A stretch of 64,000 bases of DNA from Pollenia angustigena (GCA_930367215.1 OV884059.1:50996957-51060956); one strand, 5' to 3'; positions 24,999 to 36,385 are shown, counted from the first letter of the stretch. Notes: generated from the letters alone by a model not told the origin. Program-made: numbers and translations.

Positions 24999-27900
24999 TT
25001 CCCCCCGCAGTATGGCAAGAAGCATCTTCGCCGCCAGACTCCTTCTTAGGAGCCACTTCCAAAATAGCTAGTCTTGTTGCTGGTCTGTCCAGAATTCCAT
25101 GGCTTGTAAGTATTTTTGCGCTTCTAACTTGCCCATCACTTGCCTTTCTGACTTCCAAAACTTTACCACGTAGCCAAACATTACGAGGCGTGGAAGGGTC
25201 AACAATAATTACCAAGTCCCCCTGACTTAAAGGTCTTTGTCGATCATGCCACTTATGTCTACACGTTAATGACGGAAGATATTCAATAAGCCACCTTTTC
25301 CAAAATATATTGCCATATTGTTGCGAAATTAACCAAGCTTGTTTTAGCAGTACATCACCATCACATGTTGACATTGGCTTTAGCCCTGAAGAACTACCCA
25401 ATAAAAAGTGGTTTGGGGTTAAGGATTCATCCAATTCATCATCAATAGGAACATAGGCAAGGGGTCGCGAATTTACAATATTTTCAACCTCTACCAACAT
25501 ACTTAGTAAAACTTCATCGGTAGGTGACCTTGAAGGCATTATTTGGTATAAAATTGTTTTTATTGAGCGTACAAGTCGCTCCCATGCTCCACCCATGTGG
25601 GGCGATGCCGGAGGATTAAAATTCCATTTTGTGGTCGTTGTAGTAAAAGCTTTGACGAGTTCATCCCTGTCAACTTCTGTTAGGGCTTCACGAAGTTCTC
25701 TTTCTGCGCCGACAAAATTTGTTCCATTGTCACTGTAAAATTCGTGTGGAATTCCCCTTCGAGCCATAAAGTTGCGAATAGCAAAGATGCATGACGATGT
25801 TGTAAGCGAATGTGCAACCTCAATGTGAACAGCTCTTATGGACAAACAAGTGAATAGGCACCCATAACGCTTTTCTTTATGACGATTAACTGTTACTAAG
25901 ATAGGACCGAAGAAATCAATTCCAGTATATGTAAATGGTGCCACATATGAAGCAACACGAGCTTTCGGCAGCGGAGCCATCTGTGGATTTTGGGGCAATG
26001 CTTTTTTTATTTTGCACAGTTGGCAGTCGCGAATTACTAATTTAAATGTTGTTCGAAGTTTCGAAATTGAGTATTTTTGTCTTATTTCGTTGACAGCAGT
26101 CTCATGATTCATGTGATGAAACTTTTCGTGATAATGTAATAAAATTAGTTTAGTAATATAATGTTTTTTTGGCAAAATAATCGGACGTTTAAATTCAAAC
26201 GGAATTTGTGCATTGTCAATTCTTCCCTGAACTCGTAGGATTCCATTATCCAGATATGGATCTTTTTTGTAAATATCGCTGCTCTTGGGTATATATGAGT
26301 TAAACTTCAGTAAAGATATTTCATACAAATATTTTTCTTTTTGTGCCTGCGTAAATAGCGTTTTTTCTGCATTTCTTAATTCATCTTGTGTAAGCTCTTT
26401 TAGTTGCTTCATAACAAAACGGCAATTATTTGTAAATCTTAAAACAAAAGCTGCTGTTCGCAGCAAACGCGTCCATTTTGAAAATCTATACACATCAAAA
26501 ATCATTTCAGATTTTGTTATTTTTAATAAGTGCTTCACACATTCTTCTTTTGTTGGCTCTAGTGGAGCATTGATTTGAGGCCATTCCATTTCAGAATGCA
26601 TTAAAAATTCCGGGCCTTGCAACCATCGGGAGGAATTCGAAATTTTTGGAGTTTTTGACCATTTTGTAGCATCATCAGCAACATTCTGCTTGCTTGGTAT
26701 CCATCCCCATTCATTGACTGCTGATAGTTCTAGAATCTCGGTGATTCGAAAAGCCACAAATTGATTGTATTTACGATGGTCAGAATTAATCCAGCTTAAT
26801 ACCGTTTTTGAGTCGGTCCAATAATATCTTTTTGCAATTTTAATGCTATGATTATTTTTTATATACTCAGCAAAACGAGCCCCTATTAGGGCGGCCATAA
26901 GTTCTAACCGGGGAACGGAGGTAATCTTCATAGGAGCCACTCTTGTTTTTGCTCCTACTATTGAGCACACTATGCTTTTATCCTTCTGTAATCTGAGGTA
27001 ACATACAGCTGCATATCCATCTTTGCTTGCATCTACAAACGTATGCAATTGTACTTCCACATTTTTATAATTTTCAAACGATTTTAAATAACAACGAGGA
27101 ATTTTAATTTTACTAATGTCAGGCAAAATAGTTACCCATTTAGACCATTTAGTGTATAACTCAAGGGGTATGTGATCATCCCAATCTATTCTCGATCGCC
27201 ATACATCTTGCAACAGGATTTTAACATACATGATAATATGTCCAATTAAACCAAGAGGGTCATATATTGACATTACAAGCCTTAACATCTCTCGTTTTGT
27301 TGGGATTTTTTTTCCAGAAAATATATCGCTTTGCAGTAACCATGGTGATATTTTGAACGTTATCACATCTTCATTATATTCCCAAAAAATACCTAAGACC
27401 TTTTCAATTTGTTTTTCTTCTTTTATGTTTAGGCATTTCGCGCCCATTATTTTATCAGCGGGCATGGATTTTAATGAAAGTTTGTCATTAGAAATCCAAT
27501 TTCGAATATTAAACCCAGCTTGACGATGAATGTAGGAAACATCAGATATAAGTTTTGAGGCTTCCTTTGAGTTGTCAACGGAATCAAGAAAATCATCGAC
27601 GTAATGATTTTCTTTAATTGCCTTAGCAGCCGTAGGAAACTCATTTTCAAATTTGGTTGCATTAATATTTTTTATATATTGAGATATGCTAGGAGCACAT
27701 GAAGCACCAAAAATCATAACATCCATTACGTATACATCAGGACTTCTGTCCTGGTGACAGTCGCGCCAAAGAAAACGTTGAACATTACGATCTTCTGGTC
27801 TTATATATACTTGATGGAACATCTCCTCGATGTCTCCACATACTGCTACAGATTTTTCTCGAAATTTAAAAAGAATTGACGGCAAAGAGGTCAGATAGTC

Positions 27901-30771
27901 AGGTCCTTTAAGCAAATATGAATTTAAAGACACGCCATTAGATTTGGCGGCTGCATCCCAGACGACTCGGGATTTACCCGGCTTATTTTTATTAAAAACT
28001 GCAAAAATAGGAAGGTACCAAACCTTTTTGTCTACACAATCAACCTCATAAGAACTCAACTTGCGTATATATCCTTTAGAAAGATATTTAGTTATTGTTT
28101 CCTTAAAAACGTTGAAGAGATCTATATTAAGTTTTAATTTTCTTTCTAAACAAATTAACCTTTTTAATGCCATTTCATAACTAGGTGGCATCTCAATTAA
28201 ATCAAATTTCCATAATAGCGGAACTTCATAATGCCCACTTGGCTTCTGTTTTGTAAATTTGTTTAAAAGTTCTAAAGCCCTTTTATCATTATCAGACTCT
28301 AGAAGAGGTTTTGAACCCGTTATGGGTTTACCTATCACACTTTCCAGCGAATAAAAATTTCTAACTAACTGGTCTAATTCTTCAACAGTGGTTGTACAAT
28401 TACATATTTGGAAATTAAACTTACTTGTTTTATTTTCCCCGACAGCTCCATAAACCAACCATCCAAGTTTCGTACGAACAGCAATGGGTTCTTGTGGTGA
28501 ACCCTCACGAGTTTTACTTGATACGCCTAAATCAAAATGATTTAAGCCAATTAATATTTGTGGGACAGCATTTTCATAACTTTCAATTGGCAGGTTTCGC
28601 AAGTGGCGATAGCGTTCCGACAATTTATCATAATTCATTGATTGTACAGGCAAATTTAATGATTTAACTGTAGAAACATTCATTAAAACACGCTTGTTAT
28701 TTCCTCCTGAAATACAAATTTTTAATCTTTTTGAATTTTCTTCGTTTCGTTCCATACCTCCTGTCCACCTTAAACACAAAGGGTTTGAAATTCCATTAAT
28801 ATCTAATTCATTTGCCAATGATTCGTTCATTAAACTGATGGACGATCCTTCGTCTATGAAGGCAAATGTATTTATTATTTTATTTTTTCCATAAATTTTG
28901 ATAGGAATTATTTTAAATAAAATTTCTTTTAGTTGTTCGCTATGTGTATTATTAATAACTACCTCTTGTTCTTCACGTTTTGTTTTATTTGCATCAACAT
29001 TTTCTTGTTTAGAATAACGATGCAAAGAAGGATGATGAAAATATTCGCATCCCTCTTCCCCACACTTTTTCTTTCTATTACAATCACCACTGTGTTTAAC
29101 TAAACAAAATTTACATAAATTGTATTTACGTACAATATTCCACTTCTCCCCGCGGTCAAGTGTTTTGTATGCTGAACAATTAGTTATTGTTTTACAATTG
29201 TTGTTGTTACACACTACACATGCACGTTGACTGTGAGAATGAATAAAAGATCTTTTACTTGTTGTTGTATTTTTGTTTGTTATTTCTTTTTCTTTGTTAC
29301 CTTTATTGACACAATCGACTGTTATACTGCTAGCTGTTATACCTATATTAAAAAACCACTTATCAAATTCGTACAGATTTGGTTTTTTGTTTTGGTTGAT
29401 CAGCTGCATTTTTTGTGTTGCCCATTGCATTTGATATGAAGTGGGAAGTTTTTGTACCAGGTCGTGAAGAAGTGATGAATTATTGATTTCATCTTGTAAA
29501 TTACTTGCAGTAATAGTCGAAATTAAACTGCGAACTGCTACAGCCATAGAGGTAAGTGTTTTCAAATTATTTTCATCAACTTTTGGTGATAATTGTATTT
29601 TATTTTTTATTGAATTTATTATTTTTTCAGGTTGACCAAACAACAAATAAAGAACGTGCATGACGTCTGGTACGTTTGAGGGATGAATTAGCATATGCTT
29701 AACGCTGTTAAATGCTTCTCCCTTCAGTGATTTTTGCAGGCGAATAAGATTTTCTTCATTGGTAAAGGCGCAGGAGGCGGTGGACCATTCATATGTTGAG
29801 CAAAATATAGGCCATTCTTCAGGTTCACCAGAAAAGATTGGAAGATCTTTTGGCAGCGACTGTCGCGAAGAAATATTTGTTTGTGTAAGGCTGTTCGGTT
29901 GTGGTAAATATAGAGGTGGGTATACCGTCGGTCGTACTGGTATATTAGAATTTAAATGTGATGTAGAAGAAATTGGTTGCCGATAAATAAATTCTTGTGG
30001 AAACGAATAATTGTGCGTGTTATAGTTATTATTTGAAGCAGAATACGTAAGTCCATAATTAGGATTATTAGTTGTAGCTGTGGGTCTTGCAGACTGCATT
30101 CGTTCAAAGCCACTAAAGGTGGAAATGTTCGCTGTACAATTTGGTACAACGGACACAGGTAAATACGAATTCATGGCAGCATTGTTGACCGTTGGCGAAA
30201 CAAATGTAACGTGGTTTTGTGTTGCTACAATAGAGCTGTTACACGTTGTTGTTGCTTTATTTGCTTGAGGTGTAGCAAGGTTATAAGTTTGGTTTGGCAA
30301 ACGAGATGTTTGTAAGTTTGAATTGTTACTTACATCTTTGGTTATGGGTTGTTGAGACATAGTCTCTGTAGAGGCTAACCAGTTATTGACACTTCGGGAT
30401 TTCTCTGACGAAACATCTGAGAGATCTTCAACTTCTTCTAGAAGTTGATATTTTTTATTTAAATACTCCTGATTAAGTTTTCGTTCTTCTTCTAGCTTTT
30501 TAAGTTGCAAATCAATTTTTTGTGATTGCGACTGGCGAGAACGGTTTGAGTGTCTGCTTGTGGTACTCAGTGTAGGAGAATTTGGCCTTATAGATGAACA
30601 TGAAAGGCATTTAAATAGCGTGTCGTCTACGACATTAACACAAGCTTTATGGAAAACGTTGTGGCATTGAATACAGGTCGACATATTTTCGTCAGGGGGA
30701 TTATGGCAATGTGAACATTCTTGATTTTGCTGTTCAATTTGCTGTTGACCGCTTAAGTTTTGTAAAGACAT
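24958..30771 (-). CDS. gag-pol: BEL/Pao Gag-Pol polyprotein
   Basis: A single frame of 1937 codons from the first ATG (30771); the frame is open a further 23 codons upstream without ATG. Domains: a PHD/RING-like Cys-His cluster (residues ~18-59), a coiled coil (~85-117), a Gag-like DUF1759 region (~310-460), Cys-rich zinc knuckles (~518-584), a DUF1758 aspartic protease with FIDEGSS (Asp ~640), a reverse transcriptase with YVDD (~1057-1060), a Pao-type RNase H (Asp ~1247, Glu ~1290, Asp ~1320), an integrase His-Cys zinc site ending CQLC (~1583-1586), and a DDE core with GIDFFG (Asp ~1619), SDNGTNF (Asp ~1681) and GGAWERL (Glu ~1731). A DUF5641-type C-terminal domain follows. No stop or frameshift interrupts it and every catalytic motif is present. 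DEGS instead of DTGS is usual in this clade. It should produce particles, cDNA and integration; activity itself cannot be judged from sequence. Confidence 0.95.
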   Translation of the reverse strand: MSLQNLSGQQQIEQQNQECSHCHNPPDENMSTCIQCHNVFHKACVNVVDDTLFKCLSCSSIRPNSPTLSTTSRHSNRSRQSQSQKIDLQLKKLEEERKLNQEYLNKKYQLLEEVEDLSDVSSEKSRSVNNWLASTETMSQQPITKDVSNNSNLQTSRLPNQTYNLATPQANKATTTCNSSIVATQNHVTFVSPTVNNAAMNSYLPVSVVPNCTANISTFSGFERMQSARPTATTNNPNYGLTYSASNNNYNTHNYSFPQEFIYRQPISSTSHLNSNIPVRPTVYPPLYLPQPNSLTQTNISSRQSLPKDLPIFSGEPEEWPIFCSTYEWSTASCAFTNEENLIRLQKSLKGEAFNSVKHMLIHPSNVPDVMHVLYLLFGQPEKIINSIKNKIQLSPKVDENNLKTLTSMAVAVRSLISTITASNLQDEINNSSLLHDLVQKLPTSYQMQWATQKMQLINQNKKPNLYEFDKWFFNIGITASSITVDCVNKGNKEKEITNKNTTTSKRSFIHSHSQRACVVCNNNNCKTITNCSAYKTLDRGEKWNIVRKYNLCKFCLVKHSGDCNRKKKCGEEGCEYFHHPSLHRYSKQENVDANKTKREEQEVVINNTHSEQLKEILFKIIPIKIYGKNKIINTFAFIDEGSSISLMNESLANELDINGISNPLCLRWTGGMERNEENSKRLKICISGGNNKRVLMNVSTVKSLNLPVQSMNYDKLSERYRHLRNLPIESYENAVPQILIGLNHFDLGVSSKTREGSPQEPIAVRTKLGWLVYGAVGENKTSKFNFQICNCTTTVEELDQLVRNFYSLESVIGKPITGSKPLLESDNDKRALELLNKFTKQKPSGHYEVPLLWKFDLIEMPPSYEMALKRLICLERKLKLNIDLFNVFKETITKYLSKGYIRKLSSYEVDCVDKKVWYLPIFAVFNKNKPGKSRVVWDAAAKSNGVSLNSYLLKGPDYLTSLPSILFKFREKSVAVCGDIEEMFHQVYIRPEDRNVQRFLWRDCHQDRSPDVYVMDVMIFGASCAPSISQYIKNINATKFENEFPTAAKAIKENHYVDDFLDSVDNSKEASKLISDVSYIHRQAGFNIRNWISNDKLSLKSMPADKIMGAKCLNIKEEKQIEKVLGIFWEYNEDVITFKISPWLLQSDIFSGKKIPTKREMLRLVMSIYDPLGLIGHIIMYVKILLQDVWRSRIDWDDHIPLELYTKWSKWVTILPDISKIKIPRCYLKSFENYKNVEVQLHTFVDASKDGYAAVCYLRLQKDKSIVCSIVGAKTRVAPMKITSVPRLELMAALIGARFAEYIKNNHSIKIAKRYYWTDSKTVLSWINSDHRKYNQFVAFRITEILELSAVNEWGWIPSKQNVADDATKWSKTPKISNSSRWLQGPEFLMHSEMEWPQINAPLEPTKEECVKHLLKITKSEMIFDVYRFSKWTRLLRTAAFVLRFTNNCRFVMKQLKELTQDELRNAEKTLFTQAQKEKYLYEISLLKFNSYIPKSSDIYKKDPYLDNGILRVQGRIDNAQIPFEFKRPIILPKKHYITKLILLHYHEKFHHMNHETAVNEIRQKYSISKLRTTFKLVIRDCQLCKIKKALPQNPQMAPLPKARVASYVAPFTYTGIDFFGPILVTVNRHKEKRYGCLFTCLSIRAVHIEVAHSLTTSSCIFAIRNFMARRGIPHEFYSDNGTNFVGAERELREALTEVDRDELVKAFTTTTTKWNFNPPASPHMGGAWERLVRSIKTILYQIMPSRSPTDEVLLSMLVEVENIVNSRPLAYVPIDDELDESLTPNHFLLGSSSGLKPMSTCDGDVLLKQAWLISQQYGNIFWKRWLIEYLPSLTCRHKWHDRQRPLSQGDLVIIVDPSTPRNVWLRGKVLEVRKASDGQVRSAKILTSHGILDRPATRLAILEVAPKKESGGEDASCHTAGGMLTPLQNPHDVTI
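24999..25007 (-). other. BEL polypurine tract
   Basis: In element sense GCGGGGGGAA sits directly against the 3' LTR start TGTTAACG, the expected place for the plus-strand primer in reverse transcription. The tract is also translated as part of gag-pol (Ala-Gly-Gly-Met). Confidence 0.75.
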
Positions 30772-30857
30772 TTTGTACTTACTGCGTGATTGGCGAGTTT
30801 TCTTGACTACAAGGGTTGATTCAGAAGTACAGATGACCAAAAAAAGAATTTTAAAAT
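30772..30857 (-). other. BEL leader between 5' LTR and gag-pol ATG
   Basis: An 86-bp leader in element sense, ATTTTAAAATTCTTTTTGGT onward. A primer-binding site should start within or next to it, but no obvious tRNA-complementary stretch beginning TGGCGC or similar lies at the LTR edge. The primer tRNA is left unassigned. Confidence 0.6.
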
Positions 30858-31285
30858 TGTTGAGAAGGCAACAGACCTAGCTAGGGCTTCCAATGGATTT
30901 TGAATAAAAAATACACCAGGCGTATAAATTCAATTCATAGATTTATTTACAGATGTATTTATATATTAAAATTCCTAAATAAGTACAAAATTATTATCGA
31001 ATTAAATAATTTTAAGAGACAAAAACATACTTTTTTGTATGGAAACCACTAGATGTTTTGTAAGATATATATTAATTAAATCTTTAAACTTTTCTGATTG
31101 AACCGTACGTGAGGCAGACCTTAAATAAAATGGCCGAGGCCATAGGACGCTTCTTGACAATTTATGTGGCCCTTTTTTGACAATTAATTATTTTAAATAT
31201 ATTGACAAGTATTTATATTTAGTACTAAAACTAATGATGCCAGATTAAATAGTTACATCATGGGGATTTTGAAGTGGCGTTAACA
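30858..31285 (-). repeat. BEL element 5' LTR
   Basis: 428 bp, the upstream LTR in element sense, followed by the flanking duplication CCGCT at 31286-31290. It should carry the promoter. AT-rich sequence with several TATA-like words is present, but no single TATA/initiator pair stands out. Confidence 0.95.
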
Positions 31286-31874
31286 CCGCTAATATTTAAA
31301 ATTTTTTAATTTCTTTAAACTTTTTTTTTATGGGAATTTATCTTTAAATTGTTTAACCGCTCACATATAAAATAAACGACACAACTGATTCAATATTATT
31401 AGAGTAAAAATAGTTTAATTGCATCTTCAACATAATATGATAAATGTATAGAAAGTTATCATGTCATGGCTATTAAATATCATGATATGGTTGTGAGTAA
31501 TATAATATATTTTGAAAGTTATCGTAATTTAGTTGTTAGAAAAATAATTGTTTTTCGGTCAACAATACTCAAATTTATAATTGCGATAAACATTAATATG
31601 TTTACAGTAACTATAATATTGTTGATATTAAATAAAAATAAAATTTTTTTGTGTACGACAACAATATATTGTTACAATAAACATAGTATTGTTGCTGTAA
31701 CCATGCCCAACAATATTTTTTCTCTGCGTGTAGAATCCGAAAAAAGCTTTCCTACAAATTTCATCCACTATTTACTTTGCCACAGTTTTTATGGATTTAC
31801 TTAACAATATTTCTTAAATTGTTATTAATAAAGTCTGAAATGCTTTTTGATCTAGTAAACGCTGTGTAAAATCA

Positions 31875-32462
31875 TTAATTTTATGTTTTAGGCCAAATAC
31901 TAACGCAAATTCGAAAAGAACCAGTTAAAGACCAAAAATTTCCAAAAAGCCCCTTTTACATGTTCTCATTCACTCATGGCATCTAATTTTATGTTTTTAG
32001 GTCCAATAATAATAAAAATTGAAAAAAGTTCAAGTTAAGGAACGAAAGAGTACCAAATAGATCCCTTAAAAGATTCTCATTCATTCAGGGCCTTGCATGT
32101 TTAATTTTATGTTTTAAGTCCAATACCAACGAATATTCAAAAACTACCAGTTAAAGACCCAAAAAGTACCAAAATGTCCCTCTTAAAGATTCTAATCTAC
32201 CCAGGACATTGCGTATTTGATTTTATGAAAATTAAAAAAAGGACCAGTTAAAGAACGAAAACGTACCAAATAGATCCCTTTAAAGATTCACATTTACTCA
32301 GGATCTTGCATGTTTAATTTTGAGTTTTAAGTCCAATACCAACGTAAATTCAAAAAAAGTAACAGTTAAAGACGTACCAAAAAGTTCCGCATTGATTCTT
32401 ATCACTCTGGATATTGCATGTTGAGTTTAATGTTTCTAGGTCCAATATTAACGGTAATTAAG
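31875..32462 (+). repeat. Degenerate 118-bp satellite block (copy 1)
   Basis: Five or so diverged, partly truncated monomers recognisable from TCCAATAC(C/T)AACG, AAGTACCAGTTAAAGA, GGACCTTGCATG-like and TTTAATTTTATGTTT words, in the same orientation as 16257-17705. Confidence 0.85.
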
Positions 32463-33171
32463 TACACGACCTTCACCCATAATCGTTAGAATTTCAAAAA
32501 AGTACCAAGTTTGTATTTGTATTTTTTTAAATAAGTTTCTTAAATATAAAAATTTTTTGGTATTTTATGTTTCTCGGAAAAAAAGCTTTGAAGAATGAAA
32601 TCGGAAAAAGGCAACAATTGCAAATTCTGAAATTGAAAACATTTATAATGGAATATAAAAATTTTTCAAATTTATGGGACATAAAACGTGTTTGGTAGAA
32701 AAGTTAAAAGTTCATAAATTGACATTTTTTGTATGTGGTCTTTCAACGACAATCAACAAATTTCTTCAGCTCATTATTGGTTTAACCCGCCGACCATTTA
32801 AGAACAATTAGTAAGGTGTGGGTATATTTATTTTGATTACCCGCTTTCTGAATATTAAGCATTAATTTTGCTCCATACCAACTCTTTTGAAGTGTATTAA
32901 ATATTGTTTGGCATAACGAGCCAGTGCTTGGGAAATGCTGTAGAAGTTAAAGCAAGATAATTTGACAAGAAAATACATTTTAATCTTGCTTCGCTTCATT
33001 GCCGTAAAAAAGGAGTAGAAGTTAGATAAACTGTCAACATCACAATATACAGCATTAAATATATGTTTGCGGAACAAAAAGCTTATTTTGTAGAAATAAA
33101 TTTTGAAAAGTGGCGTGTGCGGCACAAAATAATAATTTTCACTCTCAATAAAATACCTTTTTTGCAATTAT

Positions 33172-33432
33172 AAGTGGATTTAGCTATAAATCGCTAAAAA
33201 CCACACTTTTTGAAATAAAATTAATGAATTATTATAAAACAAACACAATAAATTATAGCTAAATTTTTTTAATAATAAGTGCATTTAGCTATAAATCGCT
33301 AAAAATAACTCCTTTTGAACTAAAATTATTAAATTATTATAAAACAAACGCAATAAATAATAGCTACATTTTTAATTATGAGTGAATTTACCTATAAATC
33401 GCTAAAAATCACCCTTTTTAAATAAAATTTAA
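33172..33432 (+). repeat. Degenerate 102-bp satellite block (copy 1)
   Basis: Between two and three diverged monomers with GATTTAGCTATAAATCGCTA, AAAACCAC(A/C), AAATAAAATTAATGAATTAT and ACAATAAATTATAGCTAAAT, in the forward orientation of the main array. The monomers are more diverged than any in 1-15754. Confidence 0.88.
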
Positions 33433-34025
33433 AGTTAAAAAGTTTGTCCTATAAATTTTATTAAAAATCGCTGGATTTGATAAGAAAATAGCTAAATTGG
33501 CAGCAGTGTGGAAAGAAACACACAGAGTTGCATATTACCAGCGTTACCATTTGTCATGTAATCTCTATTTTATAAGTATTTTTAGACGTAAAAATGATTA
33601 AAATTTGTATAAAGATTTTCATAAATAATAATAAACTACAATTTGCAGTATATTAAATGAAAGGATGCAGTAAAGTTTTTATGAAACAAACCATCTTAGA
33701 CTCTATGTGTGCTTTATTACTGTAACGTTGTATAATTCTGTTTACTCCTTTAATACTTCATACCTTAACGATCCCAAATATATTCTTTTAGGTGCTAAAG
33801 TATCTAAAGATGATGAAATCGACTATTATAGTCCTAAACATAACTGAAATTAAGCTCATAGAATAAATTCGAAAAATAAAAAATGTTGAAAATATAAAAT
33901 TTTTATAAATATTTAACAATTTTTTGCCCACAGTCCAAAAATTGTATCTATATTATTTTTGTTGTTTCGCCAATGTAGTTGTTTATAAAAATATATGCAA
34001 TTAAAATGCATTTAATCCATATTTT

Positions 34026-34067
34026 CCCAACGTTTCGTGAATGTTATGTTCACTTTATCAAGGGATT
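34026..34067 (-). other. Hairpin with GAAACGTTGGG motif (copy 1)
   Basis: Read on the minus strand: CTTGATAAAGTGAA, a loop, TTCAC, then GAAACGTTGGG. This is the same general layout (TGA-stem-GAAACG) as at 19039 and 45567. It resembles terminal hairpins of Penelope-like elements; the identity is uncertain. Confidence 0.4.
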
Positions 34068-36001
34068 CGTAAAAAGAGAAATAAATTTTTTATTACATTG
34101 AACAATAACTTGTTGTAGACAAACATAAAAACATTAAACATGAAAAATTAAATTAAACACAAACTTAAAAATTATATCACAGGTTAGTTTTTGCACTATT
34201 TTTGGCTCGTAGCTGCCAAACGGTAATCTTCAGAAAAAATATTTCTCTAATTCATAATTCCTCATATGCACATAAGTATGTATATAATTACCGGAAAATG
34301 CATTTTCCACATTTTCCAGATGTATTTTTGAAAGAAAATTCGTGATATTTATGAAATGCATACAATGTTGCAAAAAGTAAATAAAAGTTAATTATTCAAT
34401 TGTAATTTTGACACATACATATTTCAAATTTTTGATAATGACACAGCTGAAAAAGGTAAAATAAGAATTATGATGTTCTAAAGAATTTTGAATTATATTT
34501 AAGAATTAATTTTTTTCTGAATATTACCACAGAATACACAGAACTGTTAAAAGTGACGTGTGAAAAAGGCCCAAACAGTTGCAAATGAATTTTTATGCGC
34601 TAAAATTGTTTTATTAAATAAGTGTTTGTGAATGTCAAAATATTTGTTAAAAATATTAAAAAAGGAACATTTTTTGTTTATTTTAAATTTATTGTAAAAT
34701 ATAATAGTTTTGGTGCTATAGTTGTACGTGATAATAAACGAGAAAATGATAACTGTATTTAAATTGTACTTTTATGCGGGGTTTAAACAACAATTGTTAT
34801 CATTTCAAAATGGTAAATTTTGTTTGTTTTTTAATAGAAATTAAACAATTAAGTTAATTTAATTTTCAAAAGGTTATTCTGAACTAGGACATTGCACACC
34901 AGAGGCTCCTCAAGCTATGTATGTATGCATATTGTTTTGGCAGGTAGGTTTTACTATATTTTGTTGTTGTTAATTATACAAACCAATTTTAATGATTTTG
35001 TTAATTTTTGATTCTCTCTTGTAGAGGTTTTTAGACTTTTTTAATTTGCTACGGGCTCTTTGCGTGTTTCTTAACAAGGTTTCCGTGCTTTATAGAGTTC
35101 AATAGATGCTGTAGAGCCACGACTCTACCATAAACTTAACCCAAGATGTGCCCAAACAAAATTTACACAAAGCTCATACATGTTTCAATGTATTTATTTG
35201 GCGTTCTAAGACAGCTATCAACTGCTTTATGTCAAACTTACACAATCAGTGAGAGAAACTTGTGGATTTGCTGTGCGATAATAAAACCAACATGCATGAA
35301 ATATATGTATAAGAAAATAAACCGTTTATAAAAAATCTGAAAAACTTTGAAAAAGCAAAATTTGTTTCAATAAAACTAGTGGTTTCGCGTGAGACGGAAA
35401 ATTAGAGAGATGTTAAGGTTTAAATGGGGCTTATCATAAATTATGTACTGATCTTCACGAAATTTGACAGTGTGATTTCAAATCGTATAAGACAAGGCTT
35501 GTATGGGGCCTATTATAAATTATATACCAATCTATAAAAAGTTGACAGAATATTTTCTATTCATATAAAACTGACCACCAAAAGTTCATAATAATAGGAT
35601 TTGTCGTTACGGGTTAATGCTTCCATAGTATTTCCGACTGTGGGCTTTATATGGGCCTATGGTAAATTATTGACAGATTTTCACTTAATTTTATAATAAT
35701 TCAAGTTATACAAAACGAATATGTGCCAGATCTTATACCAATAATAGCATTCCGCTACTAATTATGTTAGTTTATAACAAAACTATAAATTTTTAGGTTG
35801 GTTGTTAGACATTTTGATTCATAACTATTATCCTGCTATACCGATCTTGTTGGATTTCGACCCCAAACTGCTTAAGAAAGCTAGAAACAATTTGACATCA
35901 ATATTGTTATTTTCTTTTAGATTTTCTAAAAAGAGTTTTTTACAGACGGACATGGATAAATCGACGAAGGTTAGTTCACATATATCAAATATTTCACTAT
36001 A

Positions 36002-36385
36002 CACGCAAAGAAAAAACATGGTTGTGGTAAACATATTCTAAGAGCAACAACTATGATAAAATGCATGATTGAAGTCACCATATTAAGATTATTATTGAAT
36101 CATAGTATGACTAAATATACTCGTAATATTACAACATAATATTTTTCCCTTAATCATATTATTATTCTGTTATCATACTAAGTAAAGATGTAATCTAATT
36201 ATTGTCATGCTAATCATAATTAGTTAAGAAGTAATCATATTATTGTCATGTTAATCATAATAAATTTAGAAGCAATCATATTATCATAGAGACCCTCTCA
36301 TAGATGTCATAAAAATATAAAATAAATTAAAATTTTTTTGCAACGATTTTTTTATTTTGTGGCTTTTTTTTAATTTTTCTTAGTG
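36002..36385. mobile_element. 384-bp TA-target MITE (copy 2)
   Basis: The same element as at 22644-23027, duplicated with the surrounding 5.84-kb segment (offset 13358). It was therefore present before the duplication. Confidence 0.65.

Larger units (their letters stand above)
24571..31285 (-). mobile_element. BEL/Pao LTR retrotransposon, apparently intact
   Basis: A 6715-bp provirus on the minus strand. It is bounded by 428-bp LTRs that begin TGTTAACGCC and end CTTCTCAACA in element sense, and by the 5-bp target duplication CCGCT (24566-24570 and 31286-31290). The empty site is preserved in the duplicated copy at ~37122-37132. One uninterrupted gag-pol frame fills the interior. LTRs differ at one position that I could find (~24591 G versus ~30878 T). 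A 5-bp duplication, fused gag-pol and domain order protease-RT-RNase H-integrase are characteristic of BEL/Pao. A polypurine tract borders the 3' LTR. Confidence 0.96.
21224..34582. repeat. Copy 1 of a 5.84-kb tandem duplication (interrupted)
   Basis: The sequence from CAAATGAATTTTTATGCGC at 21224 matches 34582 onward at an offset of 13358. After the MITE and BEL insertions it continues at an offset of 5839. Removing the 797-bp MITE, the 6715-bp BEL element and their target duplications (2 and 5 bp) leaves ~5840 bp, against 5841 for copy 2. About 15 single-base differences and one 1-bp indel were seen by eye over the whole unit. The segment is non-coding. It includes a MITE, degenerate blocks of both satellites and a hammerhead-like hairpin. 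Small open frames repeated in both copies have no recognisable domain; their conservation reflects only the recency of the duplication. Confidence 0.95.

Noticed and set aside
32862..33167. 101-codon minus-strand frame repeated at 38701-39006
   Set aside because: It has no ATG at its beginning, no recognisable domain, and is duplicated passively.
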